From Methanobacterium sp. (lineage in GTDB: Archaea; Methanobacteriota; Methanobacteria; Methanobacteriales; Methanobacteriaceae): a DNA stretch of 20,004 bases. Shown in pieces: positions 1 through 6,461 of this stretch. The number at the start of each line of letters is the position of its first letter. Within the stretch, counting starts at the first letter, position 1. The position numbers and the translations under genes were made by a program. The notes beneath the pieces are model-generated. The model ran no database searches. It had not been told where the DNA came from and worked only from the letters and a program-made list of their open reading frames with translations. The DNA is taken from NCBI GenBank assembly GCA_018263005.1, contig JADFDH010000012.1, forward strand, positions 1 through 20,004, given 5' to 3'.

Positions 1-326
1 AATATCCTGATGAATTAAGTGGGGGAGAACGTCACCGAGTAGCATTAGCCCAGGTACTAATTAAAGAACCCAACATAATAATATTAGATGAACCCACCGG
101 AACCATGGACCCCATAACCCGAGTACAAGTAACCGACTCCATAAGAAAAGCCAGAGATGAATTAAATCAGACATTCCTAATAATATCCCACGATATGGAC
201 TTCGTATTAGACGTCTGTGATCGAGCATCGCTTATGAGAGGGGGCAAAATACTAAAAACAGGACTTCCAGAATCAATAGTGGAAGATCTTACATTTACAG
301 AGAAGACTAAGATGCTAAAAAAATAG
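1..326 (+). CDS. atwA: AtwA-type ABC ATPase, MCR activation component A2 (3' end only)
   Basis: Only the last 107 residues are present; the reading frame enters at base 3 and stops at TAG 324-326. The fragment is the end of an ABC ATPase domain: signature LSGGE, Walker B IIILDEP, then PTGTMDPITR, a D-loop region I associate with component A2 of methyl-coenzyme M reductase activation, and an H-loop ISHD. AtwA is a soluble protein with two ABC domains that provides ATP-driven activation of MCR (reduction of the nickel in F430). Finding it in the same 20 kb as mcrBDCGA and two McrA-modifying enzymes supports the assignment. A generic ABC transporter ATPase cannot be excluded from this piece alone. 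Confidence 0.75.
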   Translation, partial: YPDELSGGERHRVALAQVLIKEPNIIILDEPTGTMDPITRVQVTDSIRKARDELNQTFLIISHDMDFVLDVCDRASLMRGGKILKTGLPESIVEDLTFTEKTKMLKK

Positions 327-352
327 TACCTATATCATTAGGAAAGAGTAAG

Positions 353-727
353 ATGTGTTCTAATTTCAAAGAGGATGATGTGGATATAGATGGAATATTT
401 ATAAAAATAGAAAGCTATTTTGGTTTCGTTCCTAAGATTTTCCAGGTTTTAAAAGAGAATCCTCGGGCATTAAAGGCATATTTCGATAAATCGGAAGTGT
501 TGATGAAGGATGATTCTTTACCTCCTCTGATTAAAGAGTTTATATCCATCGGATCGGCATCTGCGCTGGGAGCTGAGCATTGTCTATTAACTCATCTTAA
601 TGTGGCCCGTGAATTCGGGGCTACTGATGACCAGTTACTCTTAGCAATATTGATGGGTTCTTTGATAGCTGAAACAGATGCTTTGGCCAAATCTTTAAGG
701 GTTTATGAGGATATGACTAATGAATAA
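353..727 (+). CDS. Carboxymuconolactone decarboxylase/AhpD-like protein
   Basis: A 124-residue protein of the CMD/AhpD helical family. It contains the usual order YFGFVPKIFQ, then a helix ending in the active-site stretch GAEHCLLTH (about residues 76-84), then AREFGATDDQLLLAI. AhpD-like proteins use a CxxC pair plus a histidine for peroxide or thiol chemistry. Here the first cysteine position is alanine, leaving a single cysteine followed by the histidine four residues on. Redox disulfide chemistry of the classical type is therefore unlikely; a one-cysteine mechanism or another role is possible. It starts 26 bases after the AtwA stop, behind an AGGAAAG ribosome site, so it may be co-transcribed with atwA. 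Substrate unknown. Confidence 0.7.
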   Translation: MCSNFKEDDVDIDGIFIKIESYFGFVPKIFQVLKENPRALKAYFDKSEVLMKDDSLPPLIKEFISIGSASALGAEHCLLTHLNVAREFGATDDQLLLAILMGSLIAETDALAKSLRVYEDMTNE

Positions 728-754
728 CTTAGAACACTAATGAATAACTTAGAA
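716..754 (+). repeat. Tandem 19-base direct repeat over a stop codon
   Basis: ACTAATGAATAACTTAGAA occurs at 716-734 and again at 736-754, a perfect duplication with a period of 20. The first copy encodes the last residues and the TAA stop of the CMD-like gene; the second copy lies in the intergenic space between two convergent genes. It looks like a recent slippage duplication. Confidence 0.9.
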
Positions 755-771
755 AGATTAATTTCTTTAAT

Positions 772-1137
772 TTAGGGGAATCCAGAAGATAGAGTTGTTA
801 TCTCTTTCAATTTACCAGCAATAAATAGTCTGATATTTTTTAGAGCATTCATTTTTGCATATTTATAAACTTTTATTCCCGCATTTTTTAGGGTAAGAAA
901 TGTAATAGGGCCCATTTCACCTGAAATTACAGCATCAACTTCTTCGTTAACTATATACTCTGCTAGTATATAGCCTGTACCTTCTTCTTTGAGGGTGGGA
1001 TTTTCAATGGAGTTAAATTTTTTTATTCCACTTTCATCTAAATCAACCAGCAGTAAATAGGGGCTTCTTCCAAAAAAAGGGCTAATATCTGAATTTAATT
1101 CTTTATCTTCTGATGTTATTGCTAATTTCAATTTCAT
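772..1137 (-). CDS. NifX/NifB-type dinitrogenase cofactor-binding family protein
   Basis: A 121-residue single-domain protein of the dinitrogenase iron-molybdenum cofactor (NifX/NafY/ORP) superfamily. It shows the typical start KLKLAITSED, the FFGRSPYLLLVD motif, EGTGYILAEYI, DAVISGEMGPITF, and GIKVY followed by a helix and GKLKEI. Family members bind or carry metal-sulfur clusters such as the FeMo-cofactor precursor or the MoCu cluster of bacterial orange protein; the cargo here is unknown. ATG 1137 is chosen over GTG 1140 because homologues start MK at this point; no strong ribosome site is visible. It is transcribed divergently from a DUF2124-like gene. Its promoter carries the same 19-base element as the DUF134-led array 4.7 kb away, which suggests co-regulation. 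No nitrogenase gene is in the window. Confidence 0.85.
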   Translation of the reverse strand: MKLKLAITSEDKELNSDISPFFGRSPYLLLVDLDESGIKKFNSIENPTLKEEGTGYILAEYIVNEEVDAVISGEMGPITFLTLKNAGIKVYKYAKMNALKNIRLFIAGKLKEITTLSSGFP

Positions 1138-1171
1138 CACTTTTTTTATCTGATAAGTAAATTATTATTTA

Positions 1172-1208
1172 GAATATATATTCAAAACTATTTTATATAT
1201 TAATTGTG
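1172..1208. promoter_or_regulatory. Divergent promoter with TATA-wrapping operator
   Basis: A TATA-like core (TTTTATATATT, 1191-1201) sits between the minus-strand NifX-like gene and the plus-strand DUF2124-like gene and could serve both directions. On its left is CAAAACT (1183-1189), on its right AATTGTG (1202-1208), a degenerate partner of AGTTTTG. The 12-base palindrome GAATATATATTC lies at 1172-1183. Read on the minus strand, TAGTTTTGAATATATATTC (1190-1172) is identical for 19 bases to 5841-5859. Archaeal initiation about 25 bases from the TATA centre would put the minus start near 1172 and the plus start near 1220. The operator role is inferred. Confidence 0.65.
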
Positions 1209-1230
1209 TCAATAGAAATTTGTGATTATT

Positions 1231-1689
1231 ATGGAAAAGGTTAAGGAATTCAAGGGTTTAAATGAAAATATTGTAGTATTCAAGGACGAAGTAGCTGATG
1301 CTGATAAAATAACATTCGTAGGAGCTCCAGGAGTATGCACTCCCTTTGCAGAACTTTTTGCATATGCTGTAAGAGATAAAGAATCAGTATTTATTACTTT
1401 AACAGACATAGAAAGCGCTCGTAAGATGGAACTCACTCCACAGGGGATGCAACTAACAGAACCAGCGGATCCTAAGGCAGATGTGGTGGCACTTTTAGGA
1501 GGCATAAGTCTGCCCAAAGCCAATCTTAAATTGGAAGATGTCAAAGAATTGATCCAGAAAATATTGAAAAAGAATGGAAAAGTAATAGGACTATGTTATA
1601 TGGATATGTTCCAAGATGCAGGATGGGAGGATAAATTGGATTTTAATTGCATCATAAATGGTACATTAAATGGGGTTGTAAAAAAATAG
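1231..1689 (+). CDS. DUF2124-like conserved archaeal protein (paralogue 1)
   Basis: A 152-residue soluble protein resembling the archaeal DUF2124 family; no biochemical role is known to me. Conserved blocks shared with the second copy at 5276 are VCTPF-EL--Y-VRDK (about residues 36-50), DIE-AR, DVV-LLGG---PK and IG-CYM/FM--F--AGW (about residues 120-135). Two cysteines, one in each of the first and last blocks, are conserved in both copies and could be redox or metal ligands. The alternating strands and LLGG loop suggest an alpha/beta fold. ATG 1231 is preferred to GTG 1222, because the upstream GTG is part of a GTGATT ribosome site, exactly as in the paralogue. It is divergent from the NifX-like gene and followed at 22 bases by the phosphoesterase gene. 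Confidence 0.65.
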   Translation: MEKVKEFKGLNENIVVFKDEVADADKITFVGAPGVCTPFAELFAYAVRDKESVFITLTDIESARKMELTPQGMQLTEPADPKADVVALLGGISLPKANLKLEDVKELIQKILKKNGKVIGLCYMDMFQDAGWEDKLDFNCIINGTLNGVVKK

Positions 1690-1711
1690 ATGATATTTTA
1701 ATGAGGTTAAA

Positions 1712-2779
1712 ATGAGATTTTTCCGACTTGCAATATCTTCGATAATGTATTTGTTCTGGTTTTTAGTACTTAATTATCTGGTTTTCATTGGTGTTAGTTT
1801 TACTTTTAACATACCTATGAACGATTTATATATTGCCATAGTAATTTTAGCCATTTTAAATCCTATTACTAATATATTAACTGGTTTTTATTCAAATTCA
1901 ATTATCAGAGGGATTTTTGCATTATCGGCCAGTTGGCTGGGTATATCTGTCTTTATATTAATTTTGTTCGGTGTTTATTTAATAATTGGAATGTTTCTAC
2001 CAATACCAGTTGAAATAGCGGGAAAGGTTATTTTTGTCCTGGCATTTATCGTGGGTATCTATGCGGTGTGGAATTCTACTCGTATGAAAATTGAAGAGCT
2101 AAATATTTCTTTAAACGGAATCGATAATGATATTAGGGCGGTACAGATCAGCGACGTCCATATAGGGCCTGTTAGAAATAAGAAGTTTGTTAAAGAACTG
2201 GTAGATCAGATATTAAATCTTGATCCCGAGATAGTTTTCATCACCGGTGATCTGTTTGATGGGGCAGCGAAACTCCCTGAAGACATAATAAAAGATTTTG
2301 AAAGAATCAAAGTGCCGGTACTATTCATTATGGGAAATCATGATTTCTACCAGGGTATTGAAGATGTGCAACGTTACCTTGAAACAGCCAATATTAAAAT
2401 AATAAACAATGACTTATACGAATTCAAGGATTTACAAGTGTTAGGAGTGCCTTTTTCCTGGAAAAACGGACATCTTAAAGAAAAACTACAAAATATTGAA
2501 TTAAATAAAGAGAAACACTCCATTTTATTGTATCATTTGCCCCGTGAATTTGAAACAACTAAGGAGGCAGGTATTGATTTGCAGCTATCCGGGCACACTC
2601 ATGCAGGTCAGTTCTATCCCATGAATCTATTCGTGAAAATAATGTTTCCATATCTTCGTGGGTTATATGAAAAACAAGGCTCATTTCTTTATGTATCTCA
2701 GGGTACAGGTACTTTAGGACCTCCTATGAGACTTGGTTCGCATTGTGAGATTACGTTGATTAATCTAAAAGTAAAATAA
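1712..2779 (+). CDS. Membrane-anchored calcineurin-type metallophosphoesterase
   Basis: A 355-residue protein with an N-terminal membrane region and a C-terminal catalytic domain. Hydrophobic segments are near residues 8-30, 39-58, 68-95 and 104-121. The phosphoesterase domain from about residue 142 has every standard motif: SDVH (D148, H150), TGD (D180), GNHD (208-211), YHLP, and SGHTHAGQ near residues 291-298. These bind two metal ions. The architecture is that of YkuE/YaeI-like enzymes, which act on membrane lipid or nucleotide phosphates; the actual substrate cannot be told. The spacing of 22 bases after the DUF2124-like gene, with a GAGGT ribosome site, suggests one operon. Confidence 0.85.
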   Translation: MRFFRLAISSIMYLFWFLVLNYLVFIGVSFTFNIPMNDLYIAIVILAILNPITNILTGFYSNSIIRGIFALSASWLGISVFILILFGVYLIIGMFLPIPVEIAGKVIFVLAFIVGIYAVWNSTRMKIEELNISLNGIDNDIRAVQISDVHIGPVRNKKFVKELVDQILNLDPEIVFITGDLFDGAAKLPEDIIKDFERIKVPVLFIMGNHDFYQGIEDVQRYLETANIKIINNDLYEFKDLQVLGVPFSWKNGHLKEKLQNIELNKEKHSILLYHLPREFETTKEAGIDLQLSGHTHAGQFYPMNLFVKIMFPYLRGLYEKQGSFLYVSQGTGTLGPPMRLGSHCEITLINLKVK

Positions 2780-2780
2780 A

Positions 2781-2808
2781 TGATTAACACCGTTATTGGC
2801 GTTAATCA
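2781..2808. terminator. Hairpin between convergent genes
   Basis: TGATTAAC (2781-2788) and GTTAATCA (2801-2808) form a perfect 8-base stem around a 12-base loop that can add two more pairs. It begins one base after the phosphoesterase stop and lies before the minus-strand stop at 2819, with A/T-rich sequence on both sides. A bidirectional terminator is the simplest reading. Confidence 0.5.
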
Positions 2809-2818
2809 AATATATTCA

Positions 2819-3325
2819 TTAATTTTGTAGGCTTATAACGATGTTTTCTTGTTTTAAAACCTTTTTATAGCATTCTGCCTCTATGAGGGTTTTTAATTTG
2901 GATAGTGGAATGCTTATCCCCTTTGAATTAAGTGACTGTGCAATGGACTGAACATCTGCATACTCGGCTTTAAGTGATATTATTCTGGTGCCCTCTTTTT
3001 TCATATATTTAATTCTTACTTCTGACTCTAACTGCAGATCGTTAACTTCTAATTTGACCACTTTAGACTCTACATCATATGGGAATTTCACATGGTCGTA
3101 TTTAAATGTTTTAATCCCTAAAGTGCCGAATTCAAGAGCAAGAAGGGAGCATATGTCATCTAAAAATTTCTCTTCTACATCTACTAAGACTATATATTCC
3201 ATCCTTCCTTTCTTGGTGATAGCATTGAGAACGTGTATGTTATTGGCACCCAATTCCATTGTCCGATCGATGATATAGGGTAAGCTTTCTGCTGGAATAT
3301 CATCTACAGTGGTCATCAGTAGCAT
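2819..3325 (-). CDS. LarC C-terminal domain-like protein (DUF111), stand-alone
   Basis: A 168-residue protein matching the C-terminal half of LarC, the CTP-dependent enzyme that inserts nickel into the pincer nucleotide cofactor. The family pattern is clear: TTVDDIPAESLPYIIDRTME, then GANNIHVLNAITKKGR, then a TLGIK segment, then the KAEYADVQSIAQ block. The N-terminal LarC1 half is missing and is not encoded nearby, so this is a half-length member, not a full LarC. A nickel-related role is attractive in a methanogen (F430, hydrogenase) but is inference. An AGGTGGT ribosome site lies just before ATG 3325. The start is 14 bases after the stop of the 592-residue gene, so the two form an operon. 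It ends facing the phosphoesterase gene. Confidence 0.65.
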   Translation of the reverse strand: MLLMTTVDDIPAESLPYIIDRTMELGANNIHVLNAITKKGRMEYIVLVDVEEKFLDDICSLLALEFGTLGIKTFKYDHVKFPYDVESKVVKLEVNDLQLESEVRIKYMKKEGTRIISLKAEYADVQSIAQSLNSKGISIPLSKLKTLIEAECYKKVLKQENIVISLQN

Positions 3326-3339
3326 TTTACCACCTTGGT

Positions 3340-5118
3340 TTATAACTCAGACATTATTTTCTTAGCACGTTTTGCTACTTCTTTTGCTCTTGGACTACCT
3401 CCTGGTATTGATGAGGATATATAAGCCCCTTCAATTACCTTGGCACCAATTTCATCTATGGGCATAACATCCATTGCAGCAGCAACGGCAGCTGGAACAG
3501 TAATGTTTATAATACTATGGCCTGAGAGTTGTAATTCTACAATGGGAACTGCTCCTAAAGGTATGGCTTCTAATAACTCCATGTTTTTCTTTAAGACTGC
3601 GTCAGGTATCACTTTATGTGATAAGCCCTCAAAAATAACTTTTTCTCCATCAACTGATATTTCTAAATCTGCATCGGTGTCAAATCCACAGTATTTCTTT
3701 AAAAATTCGTTTGGTTTTCTTCTTGCACAGCCTCTGTATTTGGTTACCTTTATTTTTATTTCTTTACCTGTCATGTTGCTTAATAAATTACTGCAGGCTG
3801 ATTCCACATCATTTAATTTTGTATCGTCCAACATTCTGACGATTTCATCCAGTTCTTTTCCTTCTTTGAGTTTTTCGTAGGTAAATTTAGCCCTTTCATA
3901 CACGCCTTTAGTTCGGGCTCCATCTGTTGCTAGAATCAAAGCTTTGGTTACTGGACCTCTTTTTACTTGTTCTGCTTTTCTGGATATGGTGTTGGTGGCT
4001 ATTTTGGCGATTTCTGGTTCTAACCAGAACTGTCCTTTAACTTCTGTTATTTTGTCAGCTGATTTTTCCATATCACCCTGGTTATCAATTAACAGTTTCA
4101 TTGCAAGCACAGCATCAGCGGTCATATGGCCTAATGGTGGTTGTAAAGGACCTCCTGAGAAACCGGCTCCGATCATTAGGGATTCTTCAAACGCTGCTAG
4201 CATCTCTTCAAATACCATCATCCCTATTACAGATGGACCTCCAATATCCTTCAAGATTACTCCTAAATCACCAACTAGTTGAGCTGTATTGTATTCTTCA
4301 CCGGTACCTCTTATATGGAGTTTTTCTGGTAGTCCGGCAGCTTCTACTGCTCCTAAACCCGCTACATATGCGCTGTTGGCTTTAAAGATATCACCATAAT
4401 ATTCTCCTACTTCCGAATCAGGGTGAACTATCTCCAGTATGGCTGCGGCACCAAATATTGCTGCCTGAATTGGGCTGGGGGGCATACCTACATTGGCGAA
4501 GGCTGTTAACATACCTCTTGTTCCCGAAGCAGCACCATTTTTGGCAAGTTCAGGGAATCCTACATCTTCACCAAGTGCTCCATGTCCGTATAATGGACCT
4601 CCACCAACACCTAGCGGTATGATGCCCCCATCAATTCTTGATAATTTATTTTCGAAAATATCATCATATATTGCCTTTACAGCGGCATAACCTGATATCT
4701 TATTGTTTGCTTTGGAGGTGGGTATGGCCAGTACACCACATCTGTCAACTCCGGCAAGCATCCGGGCCATTGCACCAAGTTTCCTGTTACCTGCAGGTAC
4801 TCCTGCCTGTGCATTTGATCCGGCAAAATAACATAATATGGCACTTATTAATGCTGCATTAGCTGCATCGGCTCCTGCGAACTTTGCAGATTCTATGGCC
4901 TTTGTCAGTACATCATCAATGGGTAGATATTGCCTATTTTCATCCGTTAATTTAATTTGAACTCCTTTTAGTACATCATCTGTTATTGAATTGGCTGCAC
5001 AGATTGCAGCGATATTTAACATTCCATGCCCTTTAGTAAGGGCTTCTATGCGGTCGTTTGACATCTGATCGACATCGGATGTAGATGCCATGATGGCTGC
5101 TAATATCTCTTTTTCCAT
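3340..5118 (-). CDS. Unrecognised 592-residue conserved-looking protein
   Basis: I do not recognise this family. It is a soluble, alanine- and glycine-rich protein with no signal peptide and no convincing membrane span. Residues 1-150 are mainly helical (AGADAANAALISAIL, VPAGNRKLGAMARML). Residues 160-350 carry glycine loops that look like a ligand or catalytic site: PLGVGGGPLYGHGALGED, GMPPSPIQAAIFGAAA, HIRGTGEEYNTAQLVGDLG, and GAGFSGGPLQPPLGH. The C-terminal third has a small motif RGCARRKPNEFLKKYCGF with two cysteines, then an alanine-rich SIINITVPAAVAAAMD stretch. Start ATG 5118 has a GGTGA ribosome site five bases upstream. It is co-transcribed with the LarC-like gene and divergent from DUF2124 paralogue 2. 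Codon use is like its neighbours. Confidence 0.85.
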   Translation of the reverse strand: MEKEILAAIMASTSDVDQMSNDRIEALTKGHGMLNIAAICAANSITDDVLKGVQIKLTDENRQYLPIDDVLTKAIESAKFAGADAANAALISAILCYFAGSNAQAGVPAGNRKLGAMARMLAGVDRCGVLAIPTSKANNKISGYAAVKAIYDDIFENKLSRIDGGIIPLGVGGGPLYGHGALGEDVGFPELAKNGAASGTRGMLTAFANVGMPPSPIQAAIFGAAAILEIVHPDSEVGEYYGDIFKANSAYVAGLGAVEAAGLPEKLHIRGTGEEYNTAQLVGDLGVILKDIGGPSVIGMMVFEEMLAAFEESLMIGAGFSGGPLQPPLGHMTADAVLAMKLLIDNQGDMEKSADKITEVKGQFWLEPEIAKIATNTISRKAEQVKRGPVTKALILATDGARTKGVYERAKFTYEKLKEGKELDEIVRMLDDTKLNDVESACSNLLSNMTGKEIKIKVTKYRGCARRKPNEFLKKYCGFDTDADLEISVDGEKVIFEGLSHKVIPDAVLKKNMELLEAIPLGAVPIVELQLSGHSIINITVPAAVAAAMDVMPIDEIGAKVIEGAYISSSIPGGSPRAKEVAKRAKKIMSEL

Positions 5119-5275
5119 AAAATCACCATATTTATAATATGTAACTTTAACTGTAAATTTTTTCTGATCATAAACGAATGATTTCTAATATTTTTTAGTG
5201 GTGGATGATAATAATTAGATTTTTTAGTTGGTGACTCCTAATGATAATCATGTTTAGTATATATGGGTGAATATT
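5119..5275. promoter_or_regulatory. Divergent intergenic region, promoters not resolved
   Basis: This 157-base space separates the minus-strand 592-residue gene from DUF2124 paralogue 2. It holds the minus-strand ribosome site GGTGA and the plus-strand GGGTGA (5265-5270), several AT-rich blocks (for example near 5176-5200) and a short ATGAT-A-ATCAT palindrome (5241-5251). I could not fix a TATA box with confidence for either side. The shared regulon element seen at 1172 and 5841 is not present here. Confidence 0.4.
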
Positions 5276-5749
5276 ATGGAAAAGAAAACTGGTATTGTAG
5301 GATTAACTGGGAGTTTTAGAGAAAGCATAAATGATATAGAAAACAATTCAAAGGTGGTTTTCACAGGTTCTGTAGCTGTATGCACGCCATTTATAGAACT
5401 ACTATCTTATACGGTTAGGGATAAAAATTTTGACCTAATCTATATTCCAAAAGCAGATATTGAAAATGCTAGACAAATAAAGATGATTCCTAATATTGGA
5501 TTCAGTGTGATCGATGAGAAAGCAGATCCAAGTAATCCTGATGTGGTGGTAGTTCTAGGAGGATTAGCCATGCCTAAATTTGGCTGCGCTCCAGAAGAAG
5601 TAATTAACATGATACAGGAAATATCAGGGGAACAAAAATCCAAAATTATTGGGGTATGTTTCATGAATATTTTTGAACGTGCTGGTTGGGATAAGGTGAT
5701 TCCTTTTGATAAAGTGATAGATACTACTTTGGAAACTGTTTTTAAATAA
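5276..5749 (+). CDS. DUF2124-like conserved archaeal protein (paralogue 2)
   Basis: A 157-residue paralogue of the gene at 1231, with the same blocks: VCTPFIELLSYTVRDK, ADIENAR, DVVVVLGGLAMPK and IIGVCFMNIFERAGW. Both conserved cysteines are kept. It has a charged, unrelated N-terminal 25 residues. ATG 5276 is chosen over the in-frame GTG 5267 because GGGTGA just upstream is a good ribosome site at six bases spacing. It stands alone before a T-rich terminator and immediately precedes the DUF134-led array. Function unknown; its position beside the array in one copy and beside a NifX-like gene in the other suggests a shared role. Confidence 0.65.
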   Translation: MEKKTGIVGLTGSFRESINDIENNSKVVFTGSVAVCTPFIELLSYTVRDKNFDLIYIPKADIENARQIKMIPNIGFSVIDEKADPSNPDVVVVLGGLAMPKFGCAPEEVINMIQEISGEQKSKIIGVCFMNIFERAGWDKVIPFDKVIDTTLETVFK

Positions 5750-5787
5750 TTAAGTGGTTATTAATGCTTATTTTATTTTGAGATATA

Positions 5788-5808
5788 TTTTTTTTATTCA
5801 ATTTTTTT
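5788..5808 (+). terminator. Poly-T terminator after DUF2124 paralogue 2
   Basis: Two T tracts, eight T at 5788-5795 and seven T at 5802-5808, within a strongly T-rich stretch that starts about 20 bases after the stop at 5749. Oligo-T runs without a hairpin are the usual archaeal terminators. It separates this gene from the promoter at 5826-5859. Confidence 0.55.
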
Positions 5809-5825
5809 AATTTTGTTAGGTCAAC

Positions 5826-5859
5826 CAAAACTTTATATATTAGTTTTGAATATATATTC
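5826..5859 (+). promoter_or_regulatory. Promoter and operator of the DUF134-led array
   Basis: CAAAACT (5826-5832) and AGTTTTG (5842-5848) are a perfect 7-base inverted repeat with the TATA core TTATATATT between them. Directly after comes the palindrome GAATATATATTC (5848-5859). Bases 5841-5859 are identical to the minus strand at 1190-1172, in the same place relative to the TATA box. The predicted transcription start is near 5861, only a few bases before ATG 5865, so this mRNA is probably leaderless. Repressor binding here would block TBP/TFB; autoregulation by the DUF134 protein is the simplest guess. Confidence 0.65.
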
Positions 5860-5864
5860 ATAAC

Positions 5865-6461
5865 ATGGGTAGGCCAAAACGATTTCGAAGAATTTTTCAA
5901 GAGCCTCAAATCAAAGGTTTCAATCCAGTCACAGAGGAAGGAACTATTAAAACCCGGCCTATAAAGATAAACATAGATGAAATAGAAGCAATAAGGATCA
6001 GAGACTACGACGATATCAAACAAAAGAATGCGGCTGAAATGATGGATATTTCACAGCCTACATTTCACAGAACTTTATATTCTGCTCGTAGAAAGATTGC
6101 CAAGGCTCTTGTTGAAAGTAGAAATATAATAATAAAAGGAGGAGATTTTATGACCGATAAAGTAGGATACAAATGTAAAAACTGCGGTTTTGAATGGTAT
6201 AGTCCTAAAGAATATAATAACTGTCCTGAATGCAAATCAGAGGATATTTATAAAATATCTGATTCTGATGTAAATCCAACACCTGCAGGACAACCAGGAA
6301 TGGGTAGAAGACGAGGATATGGAGGAGCTGGAATGGGAGCAGGCCCACCAAGAGTTTGTAAGTGTATCAGTTGTGGATATGAAACTGCTAAAACTCCAGG
6401 AGTCCCTTGTAGGAACAGTAAATGCCCAAAATGTGGCGCTCTAATGTGTGGAGCAGATTAA
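5865..6461 (+). CDS. DUF134 helix-turn-helix regulator with C-terminal zinc ribbons
   Basis: A 198-residue protein with two parts. Residues 1-90 are a DUF134 domain: MGRPKRFRR, then INIDEIEAIRIRDYDDIKQKNAA and the recognition helix region MDISQPTFHRTLYSARRKIA (about 60-80), a sigma-like helix-turn-helix. Residues 100-198 hold cysteine knuckles: C104/C107/C120/C123, then a glycine-arginine-methionine linker, then C165/C167/C170, C182/C187/C190 and C195. DUF134 genes sit beside NifX/ORP and MinD genes in many anaerobes. Here it leads the array and has a TATA-wrapping palindrome at its own promoter, so it is the likely regulator, perhaps sensing a metal or Fe-S cluster through its cysteines. No ribosome site precedes ATG 5865, in keeping with a leaderless mRNA. 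Confidence 0.85.
   Translation: MGRPKRFRRIFQEPQIKGFNPVTEEGTIKTRPIKINIDEIEAIRIRDYDDIKQKNAAEMMDISQPTFHRTLYSARRKIAKALVESRNIIIKGGDFMTDKVGYKCKNCGFEWYSPKEYNNCPECKSEDIYKISDSDVNPTPAGQPGMGRRRGYGGAGMGAGPPRVCKCISCGYETAKTPGVPCRNSKCPKCGALMCGAD

Noticed and set aside
3440..4862. Several plus-strand open frames opposite the 592-residue gene
   Set aside because: They are antisense shadows: no ribosome sites, no family motifs, low-complexity serine/leucine content and full overlap with a gene whose start has a good ribosome site.
5241..5251. ATGAT-A-ATCAT palindrome before DUF2124 paralogue 2
   Set aside because: Short and AT-rich; no second copy with the same promoter position was found, so chance is the better explanation.
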